From an uncultured Blautia sp. (GTDB taxonomy: Bacteria > Bacillota > Clostridia > Lachnospirales > Lachnospiraceae), in contig CALWHD010000082.1 of NCBI GenBank assembly GCA_944380235.1, positions 1 through 38,936 of the forward strand: a stretch of DNA of 38,936 nucleotides, written 5' to 3'. The notes under the pieces were generated by a model. It saw only the letters and a list, made by a program, of their open reading frames with translations, was not told where the DNA came from and ran no database searches. The translations under genes and the position numbers were made by a program. Below, piece by piece: positions 1-7,903 of the stretch. Within the stretch, counting starts at the first letter, position 1. Each line of letters begins with the position of its first letter.

Positions 1-87
1 GTCTGCGATTTCCAGAGTATCTCTCTCTGCAAGCCATTCCCTTGCCGTTTTCATCATTTCCATAAATGCACGGTTTTCCTGTATCAT
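1..87 (-). CDS. 5' end of an unrecognised protein gene (runs off window)
   Basis: Only the first 29 codons are inside the window, reading leftward from an ATG at 87. The start is supported by AAGGAG about 10 bases upstream. The visible N-terminus is hydrophilic, mixed-charge and predicted helical (begins MIQENRAFMEMM), with no signal peptide. I do not recognise the family from so short a piece. It follows the remnant gene at 164-340 on the same strand. The frame is open to the window edge. Product and length cannot be judged. Confidence 0.6.
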   Translation of the reverse strand, partial: MIQENRAFMEMMKTAREWLAERDTLEIAD

Positions 88-163
88 TTTCTCTTATCTC
101 CTTCCAGCGCATCTGATCATCTTCCAATACTCGTCCGATATCTGCGCATATTGTAAATTTTTT

Positions 164-340
164 TCAATCTGTCCCGGCCAATTCTTTTCCTAAAATTCCC
201 AGAATAAAGGTGAAAAACAGATATTGAATAATCGTCATCCCCATACTGAAAACAAAGAAACAAAAGATTTGGTACAACCATTTTGATAACTTCGGGTGTT
301 TTTAAGCAAAATTTTCCCATCCTGTTTTCATACCATCCAT
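164..340 (-). pseudogene. Decayed N-terminal fragment of an integral membrane protein
   Basis: Read leftward from ATG 340, which has an AGAGGGG ribosome binding site, the frame gives MDGMKTGWENFA, an in-frame TAA at codon 13 (302-304), then about 45 residues resembling the start of a polytopic membrane protein. That stretch contains KHPKLSKWLYQ, then hydrophobic runs FCFFVF and YLFFTFILGILG, and ends at TGA (164-166) after GKELAGTD. From memory this resembles the N-terminus of an uncharacterised GtrA-like membrane family in Lachnospiraceae, which would continue for over 100 residues. That match is an inference. An internal stop plus loss of the rest points to a relic. A 67-codon frame overlaps it in another phase (117-320) and reads as noise. 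Confidence 0.45.
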
Positions 341-402
341 ATTCTTAGTCCCCTCTCTCTGCCGGTATAAGTGTATTAAGGACTTTACACGTCAAAAAAT
401 TC

Positions 403-430
403 TTGACACTTTGTTTAACTATAGGATAAT
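403..430 (+). promoter_or_regulatory. Sigma-A-type promoter
   Basis: A perfect -35 hexamer TTGACA (403-408) is followed, after 16 bases, by GATAAT (425-430). The -35 and its flanks recur at 478-490 (TTGACA 481-486), but without an obvious -10. No large plus-strand gene follows before the hairpin at 683-726. Confidence 0.45.
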
Positions 431-530
431 CTATCCATATAAAAATAACAATGAACAGAATTTCTCACAAAAGACGTTTCTTGACACTTTAAAGATTTTG
501 TAAAAAATCAAAAAAGAGGACACATTTGCC

Positions 531-596
531 ATGGAAACAAACGCAGAACCTAAAATCAGAAAAATTGACCGGAGAACTCTCTATAAAATTCCATAA
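531..596 (+). CDS. Possible 21-residue peptide (unrecognised)
   Basis: A 22-codon frame, METNAEPKIRKIDRRTLYKIP then TAA, is preceded by GAGGA at 516-520 with 10-base spacing. It lies downstream of the promoter at 403-430 and upstream of the hairpin at 683-726. It is basic and lacks a membrane segment. It could be a real small protein, a leader peptide, or the remnant of a longer gene. I have no family match. Confidence 0.25.
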   Translation: METNAEPKIRKIDRRTLYKIP

Positions 597-682
597 AATA
601 AAGAAACACACCAAATTTACAAAATGTCCATTCTGAAAATTTCTAAGCATACCTTTATTCCGGTCAAAATATCCGCCTTTAG

Positions 683-730
683 AACAGCGAAGATGGGATG
701 CTTATCCACACCCCATCTTCGCTGTTTTCC
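683..730 (+). terminator. Intrinsic terminator
   Basis: A perfect 15-bp stem (AACAGCGAAGATGGG at 683-697 with its complement at 712-726) encloses a 14-base loop and runs into TTTTCCCTT on the plus strand. The minus-strand side lacks a T-run, so plus-strand termination is favoured. Confidence 0.6.
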
Positions 731-760
731 CTTATTTCCGGGCATTTTCCCTCACTTCTG

Positions 761-810
761 CCACAAGATATATTTTCACAGATAACTATATTTTGTGGTA
801 TTTTTCTCAT
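761..810 (+). terminator. Possible second plus-strand terminator
   Basis: CCACAAGATATA (761-772) pairs with TATATTTTGTGG (787-798), 12 bp including one G-U pair, followed by a T-rich tail. On the minus strand the same arms contain an A-C mismatch, so the structure again favours plus-strand transcripts. It would insulate the 3' end of the convergent gene rlmD. Confidence 0.35.
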
Positions 811-821
811 TTTTCATTATA

Positions 822-2189
822 TTATACAACATTTCGTGTAAGCAGGGCGACTGTCTCCACATGCACACTCTGCGGAAACATATCACACACCGCCACTCTC
901 TTCACTTCATACACCTCTTCACAAAGCTTCTTCAGATCTCTCGCCAGCGTCGCCGGATCACAGCTCACATACACGATCTTCTCCGGTCTCATCTTCAACA
1001 TAGTCTGGATCACCGCCTCATCGCATCCCTTCCTGGGAGGATCTACCACGATCACATCTGCGAAGATCCCATCCTTCTCATATTTCTCCGGCAGCACATC
1101 TTCCGCTCTGCCCACATAAAACTCTGCATTTTCAATCCCGTTGATGGCAGCGTTTTTCCTTGCATCCTCAATGGCAGGCGGTACGATCTCCACACCGTAG
1201 ACCTTCTTTGCCTTTTTCGCCAGGAAAAGAGAGATGGTCCCGATCCCGCAGTACAGATCCCACACAGTTTCCTTCCCGGTAAGCCCCGCGTATTCCAGAG
1301 CTGTCTCATACAGCTTCTCTGTCTGGACCGGATTCACCTGATAAAAAGAGAGGGGAGAAATCTGATACTTCACATCCCCGATATAGTCCGTGATATACTC
1401 CTGCCCCCAAAGGGGGATCACTTCTTCCCCCAGGATCACATTGTTCCTTTTTGTGTTCACATTCAGGCTGATGCCGGTCATCCCCGGAATTTCCCTTAAA
1501 GCAGCTGTCAGCTTCTCTGCCCCCGGCAGTTTTCTTCCGTTTATGATCAGACAGACCATGATCTCCCCGGTTTTAAACCCGTACCGGATCAGTATATGGC
1601 GCACCAGTCCCTTTCCGGTGCTCTCATCATAAGGTTCTGTGTGATTTTCCTCCATGTATGCAAGGACTCTGTTTAAAATCTCTTCATTTACCTCTGCCCC
1701 CAGCAGGCAGTCCCTATTGGGAATGATAGAGTGGGTCCTTCCCGCATAAAAACCTGTAATGATCTTTCCGTCCTTATCTTTTCCCACAGGATACTGTGCC
1801 TTATTTCGGTATCTCCAGGGTTCTTCCATCCCTATGACCTTCTCGATCACAAAGTCAGAAAAACCTCCGATCCGCTCCAGATTTCCCCGGACTTTCTTCT
1901 CTTTGAATTCCAGCTGCTTTTCATAAGAAAGAGCCTGGAGCTGACATCCGCCGCAGGCTCTTGCGCAGGGACATGGAGGTTCCGCCCGGTCTTTTGAAGG
2001 TCTTAATACTTTCAAAAGCCTGGCATATCCGTAATTTTTTCCGGCTTTCATTACTTTGGCTTCCACCAGATCTCCTATGACCGCATCCTTGATAAACAGG
2101 GTGTATCCCTCTGCTTTCCCGATGCCTTCTCCGTCATGTCCCATATCCTGGATTTCCACTGTAACTACATCGTTTTTCTTAAACTTCAT
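822..2189 (-). CDS. rlmD: 23S rRNA (uracil-C5)-methyltransferase, RlmD/RlmCD type
   Basis: SAM-dependent enzyme that methylates C5 of uridine in 23S rRNA; Gram-positive members often modify both U747 and U1939. 455 residues, normal for the family. It has an N-terminal TRAM RNA-binding domain (about residues 1-60) and [4Fe-4S] ligands in the C-x5-C-x2-C arrangement (C73, C79, C82) with a fourth likely at C161. The SAM-binding motif is DLYCGIGTISLF, with VVDPPRKGC and catalytic VSCDPATLARD (C410) near the end. The ATG overlaps the upstream yhaM stop codon (ATGA), so the two are translationally coupled. It is the last gene of the operon. Family assignment is firm; RlmD versus RlmCD cannot be settled from sequence alone. 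Confidence 0.95.
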   Translation of the reverse strand: MKFKKNDVVTVEIQDMGHDGEGIGKAEGYTLFIKDAVIGDLVEAKVMKAGKNYGYARLLKVLRPSKDRAEPPCPCARACGGCQLQALSYEKQLEFKEKKVRGNLERIGGFSDFVIEKVIGMEEPWRYRNKAQYPVGKDKDGKIITGFYAGRTHSIIPNRDCLLGAEVNEEILNRVLAYMEENHTEPYDESTGKGLVRHILIRYGFKTGEIMVCLIINGRKLPGAEKLTAALREIPGMTGISLNVNTKRNNVILGEEVIPLWGQEYITDYIGDVKYQISPLSFYQVNPVQTEKLYETALEYAGLTGKETVWDLYCGIGTISLFLAKKAKKVYGVEIVPPAIEDARKNAAINGIENAEFYVGRAEDVLPEKYEKDGIFADVIVVDPPRKGCDEAVIQTMLKMRPEKIVYVSCDPATLARDLKKLCEEVYEVKRVAVCDMFPQSVHVETVALLTRNVV

Positions 2190-3133
2190 GTTGTACTGCT
2201 CCTTCTCAGGTTGGACTCAAAGAGCCGGTTGTATCCCAGCCAGTCCTTCTGTTCTCCCGCAGCAGCAAAAATTTCTGTCAGGGTCTCCATCTTAGCATCT
2301 GTGTTATCTGCCAGATTCAGAGCCACTGCCTCTGCCAGCGCCGGTTTCTTGGGAGATCCGTATTCCAGTTCCCCATGGTGGGCAAGGATACAGTGTTTTA
2401 ACTCATTCTCTGTATTCTGGGGAAATCCGGGAATCTCCCGTGCTTTATCATGGACCATCTCCGCACCGATCATAATATGCCCCAGAAGCTGTCCGTCATC
2501 GGTATAGTCGTTCACCGGAAAAGCACTTAACTCTTTTGTCTTTCCGATATCATGGAGCATGGCCGCTGTTACCAGCAGGTCTTTATTTAAAATAGGATAA
2601 GTCTGGCAGTAATACAGACACAGCCTTGTGACACTCAGCGTATGTTCCAGCAGACCGCCGATAAATCCATGGTGGACGGACTTTGCTGCTGAATGTTTCC
2701 GGAAGGTTTTCATGATCTCATCATCCTCTTCAAAAAAGCTGACTAAAAGTCTGTGAAGATAAGGATTCTTTACCTGTGTCACATAGCTTAACAATTCCTG
2801 GTACATAGAATCCGGATTTTTGCTGCTTACAGGAAGGTAATTGCCGGGATCATATTCCCCCTCCTGCGCTTTCCGCACACGTTTGATGCTGATCTGGAGG
2901 CTTCCCTGAAAACTGGTCACGTCCCCTACCACATCAATGTAGTCCAGAGGATCGAATTCATCGATTCCCAGAGAATTAGGATCCCAGATCTTGGCATCAA
3001 TGGTTCCTGTCTTATCCTGTAAGATTACATTTTCATACGGCTTTCCGTTCTTTGTCACAGCCGCCTGCTTATGTTTGCACAAATAAACACCTGAGATTTT
3101 TTCACCCTCACGGAGTTCCTTAATAAATTTCAT
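2186..3133 (-). CDS. yhaM: 3'-5' exoribonuclease, YhaM family
   Basis: 315 residues, matching the YhaM family. An N-terminal OB-fold (about 1-90, nucleic-acid binding) is followed by an HD phosphohydrolase-type domain (about 150-280) with the metal-binding pair H194-D195 in AAMLHDIGKT and an upstream histidine in GLLEHT. YhaM-type enzymes are Mn-dependent exonucleases acting on short or structured RNA ends, and on DNA in some species. The gene lies between the HtrA-like protein gene (13-bp gap) and rlmD (4-bp overlap), so all three are probably one transcript. Pairing with an rRNA methyltransferase suits RNA metabolism. Confidence 0.92.
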   Translation of the reverse strand: MKFIKELREGEKISGVYLCKHKQAAVTKNGKPYENVILQDKTGTIDAKIWDPNSLGIDEFDPLDYIDVVGDVTSFQGSLQISIKRVRKAQEGEYDPGNYLPVSSKNPDSMYQELLSYVTQVKNPYLHRLLVSFFEEDDEIMKTFRKHSAAKSVHHGFIGGLLEHTLSVTRLCLYYCQTYPILNKDLLVTAAMLHDIGKTKELSAFPVNDYTDDGQLLGHIMIGAEMVHDKAREIPGFPQNTENELKHCILAHHGELEYGSPKKPALAEAVALNLADNTDAKMETLTEIFAAAGEQKDWLGYNRLFESNLRRSSTT

Positions 3134-3146
3134 AATTCTGCCCTTT

Positions 3147-4559
3147 CTATTTTGCCTTTAATGTCACGTCAAAGCTGACTTCCACATAGCCTTCCGTGCC
3201 CTGACGCATGGCCTTTACTTCTATTGTACTGCCGGCTTTACAGGACTTTAACTGCTGTTGATATCCTTTCACAGTCTCTACCTTTTCGCCGCCCACTTCC
3301 ACGATCACATCTCCGTTCTGGATACCCACCTGCATGGCGGGAGAATCCACTTCCACTGCTTTTACAAAGACACCTTTGGGGATCCCTTTTTTATCCGAAA
3401 TCTCTGTGGAAATATTTTCTCCTGTGATACCCATATATGCTGTCTGCTCATTGCTGGTCAGTGTCTCGATGATCTCACGGCTCTGGGAAACCGCCAGCCC
3501 CGTCACAAGGCTGCCCGTGTCTTCCCGGGCAAAGGACTGGGCAATGATTCCCACGATCTCTCCTTCCAGATTTACGATAACACCGCTTCCCTGGCTGCTT
3601 CCCGTAATGTCTGTTGTCACCAGCCCGTACTCCGCGTCCACTTTGGAGACTGTATTGGAAGTAGAAGTCACGATTCCATAACCGACAGAATCACTATACC
3701 CCATCGGGCTTCCGATTGCAAGAACAGGTTCACCCTGTTTTACATTGTAAGAGTCCCCCAGAGGCGCAATGGCAATGGCATTTTTGGTTTCTGTGCTGAT
3801 TTCCGACTGGGGGATTTTCAAAATAGCAAGACCTGTATTGGTATCCGATTTCTGAAATCTGGCGTCTGTCATAGTGCCGTCACAGAAGACCACCTGGATC
3901 CTGTCTACATTTTCCACAATTCTGTATTCTGTGAGAATATACAGATCCTGGCCGCTCTCTGCCACAATAAGACCGGAAATCTGGCTTTCGTATGGTGTCT
4001 GAAACCAGTCCCGGTCATTCTGGCTTCCGATGACTGTCACCAGGGCTTTCCGCGCTTCCCCCGCCGCCTGGAACATTTCTGTATAGAGCTTCTCATAATC
4101 CTCAAGGGTCAGCTCCTGGATCACTGTGGTGGTCTGAGGTATTTCCTCTGTGTTTTCCTGAGTCTGTGTCTCTGTCTCCTCCTGTTTCTGCTCCTCTTCC
4201 TCCTGCTCTTCTTCCTCCGGATAGCGAATGCTCTTATCCTGATAATAGGCTTCCACCTTTCTCTCAATACCAGGGGCAGCCAGAGCAAAGACCACTGCTG
4301 CTGCAAGTCCGAACACTGCTCCGGAACCTGCCAGCCGTGCCGTCTGCCTGGCCAGTTTCCGTTTATCTACAGGTTTCTGCTTAATGGTCTCTTTCAGGAA
4401 CTCATAGCCGGAAGTTTCCGCTTTTTTTTCGTCCGCTTCTTCGCTTCCCGGTTCCTCCCCTAATCTTTTTTCCGGTCCTGTTTTTTCCGGAGGATTCATT
4501 TCCTGACGTTTTTCCATCTCTTCTGCACTTTTATTTTCCGCAATTTTCCGTTCATCCAT
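3147..4559 (-). CDS. Membrane-anchored HtrA/DegP-like protein with degenerate catalytic triad and PDZ domain
   Basis: 470 residues: acidic N-terminal cytoplasmic region (1-70), one membrane segment (about 76-96), a Glu/Gln/Thr-rich linker (114-145), a trypsin-like domain (about 150-365) and a C-terminal PDZ domain (about 370-465). This is the HtrA/DegP layout of Gram-positives, where such proteins handle misfolded envelope proteins. The triad is missing: the position of catalytic His (family LTNxHVV) reads LTEYRIVE (R213), that of Asp (TDLAVLK) reads TGLAILK (G243), and GNSGG is replaced by SQGSG (322-326). It is therefore likely a pseudoprotease, acting as chaperone, scaffold or peptide sensor. 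First gene of the operon with yhaM and rlmD; the start has GGAGA upstream. Confidence 0.88.
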   Translation of the reverse strand: MDERKIAENKSAEEMEKRQEMNPPEKTGPEKRLGEEPGSEEADEKKAETSGYEFLKETIKQKPVDKRKLARQTARLAGSGAVFGLAAAVVFALAAPGIERKVEAYYQDKSIRYPEEEEQEEEEQKQEETETQTQENTEEIPQTTTVIQELTLEDYEKLYTEMFQAAGEARKALVTVIGSQNDRDWFQTPYESQISGLIVAESGQDLYILTEYRIVENVDRIQVVFCDGTMTDARFQKSDTNTGLAILKIPQSEISTETKNAIAIAPLGDSYNVKQGEPVLAIGSPMGYSDSVGYGIVTSTSNTVSKVDAEYGLVTTDITGSSQGSGVIVNLEGEIVGIIAQSFAREDTGSLVTGLAVSQSREIIETLTSNEQTAYMGITGENISTEISDKKGIPKGVFVKAVEVDSPAMQVGIQNGDVIVEVGGEKVETVKGYQQQLKSCKAGSTIEVKAMRQGTEGYVEVSFDVTLKAK

Positions 4560-4661
4560 AGTCTATCTCTCCATTTCGGAAATACCGCCGGCTCCCTGCT
4601 GTCTCCCGCCATTCGTCTCTGCCGGCACCTTCCCTCTGATATAAGGCTAAAACTTTGGTTT

Positions 4662-4667
4662 ATTATA
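4662..4667 (-). promoter_or_regulatory. Possible -10 element for the htrA-like/yhaM/rlmD operon
   Basis: TATAAT is read on the minus strand at 4667-4662, about 100 bases upstream of the first start codon, in an AT-rich patch. No convincing -35 lies at the right distance, so this is only a weak call. Confidence 0.25.
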
Positions 4668-4805
4668 ACAAAAATTTATGAACTTTTTATGAAGATTTTC
4701 TCACAAAGAATTTTCCCCGCAGCAGGGCTTTTCTTTCCGTCCCATTTCATGTAAAATGAAGATGTTAATTCCCACTGAAAATTTTAACGGAAAACAGGTG
4801 AATTT

Positions 4806-7184
4806 ATGAATCAAAAAGCATTAAAAACTTTAGAATATGACAAGATTGTCGCTCAGCTGGAGACCTGTGCCACATCCTCTCTTGGAAAAGAAATGTGCAG
4901 CAGGATCACCCCTCTGTCCGACCTTGTCCAGATTGAGACCCTGCAGCAGGAAACCGCAGACGCTCTGTCCAGAATCTACCAGAAGGGTTCTCTTTCTTTC
5001 GGAGGTCTGAAAGACATCCGGGGCTCTCTGAAAAGACTGGAGATCGGCAGTACTCTGGGCACAGGAGAACTTCTGGCAGTCTGTTCCCTTCTGGAAACTG
5101 CCAACAAAGCAAAAGCTTATTCCAGAAAGGAAAACGAGGAGCAGGACAGCGACTGTCTGGATGCCATGTTTGATGTGATCCAGCCCCTGACACCTCTTGC
5201 CATGGAGATCCGCCGGTGCATCCTCTCCGAAGAGGAGATTGCAGATGACGCCAGTCCCGGGCTTAAGCAGGTACGCCGCGCCATGAAGAACACCAATGAC
5301 AAGATCCACAGCCAGCTTTCTTCCTATGTAAGCGGAGGTGCCAGGTCCTATCTTCAGGATGCAGTGGTCACCATGCGGAACGGCAGATACTGCATACCTG
5401 TAAAAGCAGAATACAAAAGTCAGGTTCCCGGTATGGTCCACGACCAGTCTTCCACCGGTTCTACCTTCTTTGTAGAGCCCATGGCAATCGTAAAGCTGAA
5501 CAATGACCTGCGGGAACTGGAGGTAAAGGAACAGGCAGAGATTGAAATCGTCCTGTCTGATCTGAGCCAGGCGGCCGCAGAGCACCTGGAGCTCCTGCAG
5601 GACAACTTAAAAGTCCTGGCACAGCTGGACTTTATCTTTGCCAGAGCGCTGCTGGCAAAAGCGCAGAACGCCACAGAACCTCAGTTCAATAACCAAGGGA
5701 TCATTGAACTGAAAAAAGCCCGTCATCCACTGATCGACAAGCACAAAGTAGTGCCCATTGATGTAAGTCTTGGAGATACCTTTGACCTGCTGGTCATCAC
5801 AGGTCCCAACACCGGAGGCAAGACGGTCTCTTTAAAAACCGTGGGGCTTCTGACACTCATGGGGCAGTCCGGACTTCATATCCCTGCCTTTGACCACTCC
5901 AGACTCAGTGTATTCCAGGAAGTCTATGCAGATATCGGAGACGAGCAGAGTATCGAACAATCCCTAAGTACCTTTTCCTCCCATATGACCAATGTAGTCC
6001 GTTTTCTGGAAAAGGCTGACCAAAATTCTCTGGTGCTCTTTGACGAACTGGGTGCAGGAACCGATCCCACAGAGGGTGCGGCGCTTGCTATTGCCATCCT
6101 CTCCCACCTGCACGAACAGGGCATCCGCACCATGGCTACTACCCACTATAGTGAACTGAAAGTCTATGCACTTTCCACCGAAGGCGTGGAGAATGGTTCC
6201 TGCGAATTTGATGTTGAGACTCTGCGCCCCACCTATCGTCTGCTCATCGGCATTCCCGGAAAGAGCAACGCCTTTGCCATTTCCGGAAAACTGGGACTTC
6301 CTTCTTATATTATTGACAAGGCAAAAGAGCAGATCAGCAAAGAGGACGAGTCCTTTGAAGACGTGCTCTCCACCCTGGAGCAGAGCCGCAGGACCATTGA
6401 GGCAGAGCAGGCGCAGATTGCTTCCTACAAAGAAGAGGTAGCGCAGCTCAAAGCAAGGCTGGAAGAAAAACAGGACAAACTGGATCAGCAGAAAGAAAAG
6501 ATCCTCCGTGCTGCCAACGAAGAAGCCCACCGAATTCTCAGGGAAGCAAAGGAATACGCGGACCAGACCATGAAGATCTTTAACAAAGCAGGCGCCCAGA
6601 CCCTCTCAGCCAAAGAACTGGAGAAACGCCGCTCTGAGCTCCGCCAGAAGATGGATAATGCCGGAAAGAAAATGGCATTAAAGACACCGGAGAAAAAGAA
6701 ATCCACCCTGACACCAAAAGATATTTCCCTGGGAGACGCCGTCAAAGTCTTAAGTCTGAATGTAAAAGGAACCGTCAGTTCCAAACCAGATGCCAAAGGA
6801 ATGCTCTTTGTGCAGATGGGAATCCTTCGTTCTAAAGTTCATATATCCGATCTGCAGCTGATCGATGAACCGGTGATTACGGGACCGTCTCTGCAACGTA
6901 CCGGCGCCGGAAAGATCAGGATGAACAAATCTTCCTCTATCCGCACGGAAATCAACCTTCTGGGCAAGACAGTGGATGAGGCAGTCGCGGAACTTGATAA
7001 ATATCTGGACGATGCTTATCTTGCCCATTTAAGCAGTGTCCGCGTCGTTCACGGAAAAGGAACCGGCGCTCTGAGAAAGGGCATTCACAATTACCTGAAG
7101 CGCCTGAAATACGTGAAAGATTTCCATCTTGCCGAATTTGGGGAGGGAGATGCAGGAGTAACTATTGTTGAGTTTAAAAAATAA
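4806..7184 (+). CDS. mutS2: Endonuclease MutS2
   Basis: 792 residues, typical of MutS2. It lacks the MutS mismatch-recognition domain and has the MutS core and clamp, then an ATPase with Walker A GPNTGGKT (about 334-341) and Walker B VLFDELGAGTDP (about 409-420), a long coiled coil (about 500-620), and a C-terminal Smr domain (about 715-792) with HGKGTGALR. MutS2 acts on branched DNA and has been linked to recombination suppression and collided-ribosome rescue in Bacillus. The first Smr motif, usually LDLRG, reads EINLLGK here, which may affect nuclease activity. The ATG at 4806 follows AGGTG. The response regulator gene begins 14 bases downstream, suggesting co-transcription. Confidence 0.95.
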   Translation: MNQKALKTLEYDKIVAQLETCATSSLGKEMCSRITPLSDLVQIETLQQETADALSRIYQKGSLSFGGLKDIRGSLKRLEIGSTLGTGELLAVCSLLETANKAKAYSRKENEEQDSDCLDAMFDVIQPLTPLAMEIRRCILSEEEIADDASPGLKQVRRAMKNTNDKIHSQLSSYVSGGARSYLQDAVVTMRNGRYCIPVKAEYKSQVPGMVHDQSSTGSTFFVEPMAIVKLNNDLRELEVKEQAEIEIVLSDLSQAAAEHLELLQDNLKVLAQLDFIFARALLAKAQNATEPQFNNQGIIELKKARHPLIDKHKVVPIDVSLGDTFDLLVITGPNTGGKTVSLKTVGLLTLMGQSGLHIPAFDHSRLSVFQEVYADIGDEQSIEQSLSTFSSHMTNVVRFLEKADQNSLVLFDELGAGTDPTEGAALAIAILSHLHEQGIRTMATTHYSELKVYALSTEGVENGSCEFDVETLRPTYRLLIGIPGKSNAFAISGKLGLPSYIIDKAKEQISKEDESFEDVLSTLEQSRRTIEAEQAQIASYKEEVAQLKARLEEKQDKLDQQKEKILRAANEEAHRILREAKEYADQTMKIFNKAGAQTLSAKELEKRRSELRQKMDNAGKKMALKTPEKKKSTLTPKDISLGDAVKVLSLNVKGTVSSKPDAKGMLFVQMGILRSKVHISDLQLIDEPVITGPSLQRTGAGKIRMNKSSSIRTEINLLGKTVDEAVAELDKYLDDAYLAHLSSVRVVHGKGTGALRKGIHNYLKRLKYVKDFHLAEFGEGDAGVTIVEFKK

Positions 7185-7198
7185 GGGGGTATTGCCAG

Positions 7199-7903
7199 AT
7201 GGCAGTAAAACAGAAAATTCTCATCGTCGATGATGACAATAATATTGCAGAGTTAATTTCTCTGTACCTGACCAAAGAATGCTATGACACAAAAATCGTA
7301 AACGACGGAGAAGAGGCGTTAAAAGCCTTCGCTTCCTTTGCTCCCAACCTGATTCTTCTGGATCTGATGCTTCCCGGAATAGACGGGTATCAGGTCTGCC
7401 GGGAAATCCGGCATAAATCCAATGTTCCGATCATCATGCTCTCCGCAAAAGGAGAGATTTTTGACAAAGTACTTGGGCTGGAACTGGGTGCAGACGACTA
7501 TATGATCAAACCTTTTGATTCCAAAGAACTGGTAGCAAGAGTAAAAGCAGTTCTCCGCAGGTATCAGCCTACCGTTGCTCCTTCCACACAGCCTGCAGGC
7601 AAATATGTGGAATACCCGGATCTTGCCATCAACCTGACCAATTACTCTGTGGTCTATTTCGGAGAGCAGGTAGATATGCCCCCGAAAGAGCTGGAACTTT
7701 TATACTTCCTTGCCTCTTCTCCCAATCAGGTCTTTACAAGAGAACAGCTTCTGGATCATATCTGGGGATATGAATACATCGGAGATACCCGTACTGTGGA
7801 TGTCCACATCAAACGTCTGCGGGAAAAGATCAAAGATCACCCCGCATGGTCCATTGCCACAGTCTGGGGCATCGGATATAAATTTGAGGTCAAAAATAAA
7901 TGA
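7199..7903 (+). CDS. OmpR/PhoB-family response regulator
   Basis: 234 residues. The receiver domain (1-120) has the acidic pair D11-D12, phospho-acceptor D55 (LLDLMLPG), S82 and K104 (IKPF). The C-terminal winged-helix DNA-binding domain (about 135-230) ends with the usual TRTVDVHIKRLREK and TVWGIGYKFE. It is preceded by a GGGGGT ribosome binding site and its 3' end overlaps the sensor kinase start by 4 bases (ATGA), a standard coupled two-component pair. The stimulus cannot be deduced from the window. Confidence 0.95.
   Translation: MAVKQKILIVDDDNNIAELISLYLTKECYDTKIVNDGEEALKAFASFAPNLILLDLMLPGIDGYQVCREIRHKSNVPIIMLSAKGEIFDKVLGLELGADDYMIKPFDSKELVARVKAVLRRYQPTVAPSTQPAGKYVEYPDLAINLTNYSVVYFGEQVDMPPKELELLYFLASSPNQVFTREQLLDHIWGYEYIGDTRTVDVHIKRLREKIKDHPAWSIATVWGIGYKFEVKNK

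Larger units (their letters stand above)
341..821. other. Gene-poor intergenic region
   Basis: This stretch is AT-rich and holds no long credible gene. It contains a plus-strand promoter (403-430), a 13-base direct repeat (TTCTTGACACTTT at 400-412 and 478-490), a 21-codon plus-strand ORF (531-596), a strong 15-bp hairpin (683-726) and a second hairpin (761-798). The last bases are the region downstream of the minus-strand gene rlmD. Nothing here resembles a known RNA family to me. Confidence 0.6.

Noticed and set aside
117-320. A 67-codon minus-strand frame (LKTPEVIKMVVPNLL...)
   Set aside because: Shifted frame over the membrane-protein remnant; the alternative frame has a ribosome binding site and better membrane-protein character despite its stop codons.
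3258-4463. A 401-codon plus-strand open frame
   Set aside because: Antisense to the HtrA-like gene; its LCLCLLLFLLLFLLLFF run is just the complement of the Glu-rich linker codons.
4560-4805. Structured RNA upstream of mutS2
   Set aside because: The region is AT-rich with a weak TAAAAT element near 4751 but no convincing paired structure or full promoter.
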